Position numbers and translations under genes: made by a program. Of a DNA stretch of 7,431 nucleotides, positions 5,315 through 7,431 are shown in pieces. The stretch spans positions 1 to 7,431 of the forward strand of contig DIHK01000033.1 in the NCBI GenBank assembly GCA_002420115.1. Direction: 5' to 3'. Source of the stretch: Nitrospira sp. UBA5698 (GTDB lineage: Bacteria > Nitrospirota > Nitrospiria > Nitrospirales > Nitrospiraceae). Numbering within the stretch: the stretch's first letter is position 1; the number at the start of each line of letters is the position of its first letter. The notes beneath the pieces are model-generated. The model was not told the origin of the DNA. It searched no databases and worked only from the letters and a program-made list of their open reading frames with translations.

Positions 5315-6685
5315 TTAACTCACGTCACTCCCATGCCTTTTGAGGTCATCAATGTATCGTTTGATGATTACGCTTCCAGGCATTTTTTCTATATTGACAT
5401 ACACCATGTAGTGTACGATCCCGTGCACGGCCATCGCAATCAATAATCCCTCAAAAATCCCCACCTTAAATACCAGCACGCCGCACAAAATGGCGAGGAT
5501 CATCGCATAGGGACCGTGGTGGGTCACATGCACAAGTCCTTCGATCATCTTCCAGCCGGAGAAGATCATGATGACTGCCAAAGCAAACTTCGGGAGATAT
5601 TCGAGCGCGTGGGTATTGAAAGTAAAGAAGGTCACCACACACCCGATGATGAGGACCGAAAATTTCGTATAGGCGCCGGCCAAGCGGTTCGTGGTGCTCT
5701 TAGCCAACCCGTCCAGATTGGTCATGCCACCGAAGAAGCTCGATCCCATGTTGGCGATCCAGATGGCCAACAAGCTATTGTTGCTGTTGCACTTCCGCTT
5801 GAGGGGATCAATTTTCTCGATCGCCGCATTGCTCATGACCTGTTCGATGACATCAATCATGGCCAGCATCACCGCAAATCCGAACATATAGAGAATGGTC
5901 AGAGGGCTAGTGAAGTGCGGGATTGGCAGGGCGAGCTTGAGTTCCGTATCTTCCATGGACAACATGGGGACCGAGACGAACTGGGCCAGAATGGTTCCTG
6001 CGGCGATGATGACAAAATATGGAACAGCAGGCTGCGTATTCTTGAACTTCAAAAAGAGATAGACAAAGAGGCCATATCCCACCATGGAAATGCAGATCAT
6101 CTGAATGCGAGCGCCGTTCATGAACGAATCGGCGGCTTCCATGCCAGGGGGGAGCTCATAGGTGAACGCCAAGAACTTCAAGGCGATCTTCAGTCCAACG
6201 CCCGCCAACAGCCCTTCCACCAAATACACCGGCACCGCCACCAGAATATAGCGCTGCCAGTTAAATCGCCAGATGATGGCTTGAATCGTTGCCGTGAGGA
6301 AAATTGCGAAGGCCATATTCTCAAGGCCAAACGTGGCCACACCAACGGCCAACACCGGGGCCAAACCCGCTGCGATTCCAGGACAGCCGATATAGTTACC
6401 GGGTTTGAACCAGGCGTTGATCCAGCCGACCAAACAGGCAAATGCGACGGTGGCTAGTCCCACCTTAATGGGATACTCAGACATCATGGCGATGCCGACC
6501 GTCAATGGGATCGCCATCGACCCCGCAATCAGTCCGGCGGCCATATCACGTCCTGCATATTGTGCTTGGAATGCGGCTGATCCAGGTGGAGTACTCGGCT
6601 CTGTTACGGCAGGTTGGTCACTGTCCGTCGTACTTGGTTCCGGCTCATGTGACCGTGTATCGGGTTCAGCTTCGTAAGTTGTCAT
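5315..6685 (-). CDS. SulP-family anion transporter lacking a STAS domain
   Basis: The product is 456 residues. It opens with about 45 acidic, Pro/Ser/Thr-rich residues that look disordered. Then come hydrophobic segments covering residues about 46-430: 48-68, 74-93, the PGNYIGCPGIAAGLAP motif at 95-110 followed by 111-120, 124-138, 146-168, 194-212, 221-243, 262-283, 304-320, 343-356, 366-378, 393-408 and 410-429. The CPGIAAGLAP half-helix matches the SulP substrate-site motif (S/G-G-P-aaGL-). The conserved stretch at 276-350 (AMIDVIEQVMSNAA, then ANMGSSFFGGMTNLDGLAKS, then TTNRLAGAYT) matches the SulP core. Only about 27 residues follow the last helix, so the C-terminal STAS domain of most SulP proteins is missing. 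The anion could be bicarbonate or sulfate. The ATG at 6685 has a weak GAGAGA upstream; the open frame extends further, but through non-coding-like sequence. Confidence 0.87.
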   Translation of the reverse strand: MTTYEAEPDTRSHEPEPSTTDSDQPAVTEPSTPPGSAAFQAQYAGRDMAAGLIAGSMAIPLTVGIAMMSEYPIKVGLATVAFACLVGWINAWFKPGNYIGCPGIAAGLAPVLAVGVATFGLENMAFAIFLTATIQAIIWRFNWQRYILVAVPVYLVEGLLAGVGLKIALKFLAFTYELPPGMEAADSFMNGARIQMICISMVGYGLFVYLFLKFKNTQPAVPYFVIIAAGTILAQFVSVPMLSMEDTELKLALPIPHFTSPLTILYMFGFAVMLAMIDVIEQVMSNAAIEKIDPLKRKCNSNNSLLAIWIANMGSSFFGGMTNLDGLAKSTTNRLAGAYTKFSVLIIGCVVTFFTFNTHALEYLPKFALAVIMIFSGWKMIEGLVHVTHHGPYAMILAILCGVLVFKVGIFEGLLIAMAVHGIVHYMVYVNIEKMPGSVIIKRYIDDLKRHGSDVS

Positions 6686-6738
6686 CAGCAATCTCTCAAT
6701 TCGGTCTGAGGATTTGTCGTTGTCGTAGTATCGATTCT

Positions 6739-6747
6739 CCCCCCCCC
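6739..6747 (-). repeat. Homopolymer of nine G (coding sense) upstream of the SulP gene
   Basis: Nine C on the + strand, i.e. G9 in the sense of the carrier gene, 54 to 62 bases before its ATG. It is the only mononucleotide run of this length in the window. Such tracts slip during replication and can change promoter spacing or leader structure. Confidence 0.75.
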
Positions 6748-6772
6748 ATATCCTCGTATGAGACGAAGGTAT
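6748..6772. promoter_or_regulatory. Imperfect 10-bp inverted repeat adjoining the G tract
   Basis: ATATCCTCGT (6748-6757), loop ATGAG, ACGAAGGTAT (6763-6772): eight of ten positions are complementary. It abuts the C9 run directly. It could be an operator or a leader hairpin for the carrier gene. Confidence 0.4.
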
Positions 6773-6911
6773 CTCGTTTCTGCACACAGCAAGAAGAGAG
6801 CCGCGTATCCTACTCGTGGATCTGCCAGTTAAAACGCTGTGATTAAAGGGAACATGGTGAGTGGCACAAGGTCGGAGTGCCCCCATGATAGGGCAGACAG
6901 TTAAGAGATAG

Positions 6912-6944
6912 TGTGCTGATGCACAAGCCTGTGCGTCCGCGCAC
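6912..6944. repeat. Two tandem short palindromes sharing an 8-mer with the icd upstream cluster
   Basis: TGTGC-TGAT-GCACA (6912-6925) is followed, 19 bp centre to centre, by GTGCG-TCCG-CGCAC (6931-6944). The string TGATGCAC (6917-6924) also occurs at 4730-4737 within the dyad cluster upstream of isocitrate dehydrogenase. In both places it forms the right half of a GTGC...GCAC dyad. Confidence 0.4.
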
Positions 6945-7367
6945 TGTTCGAGAGGGTCTTGATGAGGGTTGGAATTCTAGTGATGCTGACATAGTCGACC
7001 CTCCAGCGCAGAGTCAGTTCGGCGCCACCCGAACGACACCTTTACTTATGTCCAAGCTTACGCAATGTTTCCAATCCTCGTGCTTCATCCTGAGCACGGC
7101 TGCTCCGTTCCGCGAAGGAGTAGGGGAAACCTCAGGCCCTTGGTTTTGGAGGAGACTGGCGTAATCATATCCACCAGGTCGGGTCTTCAAAATTCAATTT
7201 GCACGTGTCTTAACAATACCGTCATGCAGATCTGTGCAAAGACGACGCCGACCATGCCCAAGACGTTCTTTCATCGAACCGACTAACCAAGGACTCAAAC
7301 CGTACGTGTTATGTTATGTCGGCCCGGTACTCACTTCCTTGCTCTTATCGCTTAAGAGTTGTAACCG

Positions 7368-7430
7368 CTAAACGACAGTCCGTTTGAGCCAATCGTAGTT
7401 CCTCTGGTTCTCCTCTGATACATCGGAGAA
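7368..7430 (-). CDS. Possible C-terminal tail of a protein entering from the right edge
   Basis: On the minus strand the frame is open from the window end to a TAG at 7368-7370 and encodes 20 residues that look protein-like and amphipathic: FSDVSEENQRNYDWLKRTVV. A CTCTTA/TAAGAG stem (7342-7347/7353-7358) lies 9 bases after the stop but has no T-run. A competing minus frame is also open here, so this is tentative. Confidence 0.3.
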   Translation of the reverse strand, partial: FSDVSEENQRNYDWLKRTVV

Positions 7431-7431
7431 G

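Larger units (their letters stand above)
6686..7367. other. Long mostly non-coding stretch upstream of the SulP gene
   Basis: These 682 bp contain no convincing gene on either strand. Short open frames present on both strands lack ribosome sites and plausible protein composition. Contents seen: a G9/C9 tract with an adjacent inverted repeat (6739-6772), tandem palindromes (6912-6944), a hairpin GTTCGG/CCGAAC (7017-7022/7029-7034) and an inverted TTTGCAC/GTGCAAA pair (7198-7204/7234-7240). No tRNA-like T-arm signature was found. Confidence 0.5.

Noticed and set aside
5516..6457. A 313-codon open frame on the + strand
   Set aside because: It lies entirely antisense to the SulP gene. Its product is rich in His, Asp, Arg and Gln, which is typical of a shadow of a membrane protein, and it lacks a ribosome site.
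6686..6886. N-terminal extension of the SulP protein to an ATG at 6886
   Set aside because: The extra 67 residues are Arg/Ser-rich, cross the G9 tract and have no domain or ribosome-site support. Not fully excluded.
7153..7164. Match to the lacZ-alpha start of cloning vectors (ATGATTACGCCA on the minus strand)
   Set aside because: The match is only 12 bases and the flanks do not continue as vector sequence, so coincidence is more likely than contamination.
7187..7255. Minus-strand 22-codon hydrophobic frame (MVGVVFAQICMTVLL...)
   Set aside because: It looks membrane-like but has no ribosome site and no supporting context, and short hydrophobic frames of this size occur by chance.
7065..7286. 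+ strand 73-codon open frame
   Set aside because: No ribosome site, composition without clear secondary-structure pattern, and no recognisable family.
7342..7358. CTCTTA/TAAGAG stem as an intrinsic terminator
   Set aside because: The stem is A/T-rich and only 6 bp, with at most two T following. Kept only as a note to the edge gene.

Overview
The window looks like a chromosomal stretch of an autotrophic, Gram-negative-type bacterium, most plausibly a Nitrospira-like member of the Nitrospirota. This assignment is inferred from gene content (an outer-membrane barrel, a lipoprotein, a Thermus-type isocitrate dehydrogenase in two pieces and a SulP anion carrier). It does not rest on a marker gene. 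No IS, phage, CRISPR, rRNA or tRNA was seen.

Layout: a protein tail runs in on the + strand (1-282). Every other convincing gene is on the minus strand. In transcription order (right to left) these are: a SulP carrier without a STAS domain (5315-6685); a single-domain universal stress protein (4850-5251); isocitrate dehydrogenase (3513-4529); a 116-residue protein (3128-3478); a 71-residue unknown (2830-3045) with a DUF2294/MpsC-like protein 3 bp later (2446-2826); an outer-membrane beta-barrel (1232-2251); and a helical lipoprotein (402-1043). The right end (6686-7367) is mostly non-coding. A possible minus-strand gene tail sits at the extreme edge.

Main observation: the 116-residue protein directly after the dehydrogenase matches, in motif order, the C-terminal extension that Thermus- and Rickettsia-type isocitrate dehydrogenases carry in the same chain. 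Here the enzyme ends at 338 residues and the extension is a separate gene with its own Shine-Dalgarno site and a lysine-rich leader. The pair therefore looks like a split, two-subunit isocitrate dehydrogenase. Cofactor residues are mostly of the NADP type. In an autotroph using the reductive TCA cycle this enzyme would carboxylate 2-oxoglutarate. The upstream SulP carrier could supply bicarbonate, but that is inference.

Several control-like structures lie between genes: three TGTAAAC-type repeats spaced exactly 11 bp upstream of the lipoprotein gene; a dense cluster of GTGCA dyads upstream of the dehydrogenase; a perfect 14-bp palindrome over the stress-protein ribosome site; a run of nine G (coding sense) next to an inverted repeat upstream of the SulP start; and a 15-bp hairpin closing the dehydrogenase unit. 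Family assignments come from recognition of motifs, not from database searches.
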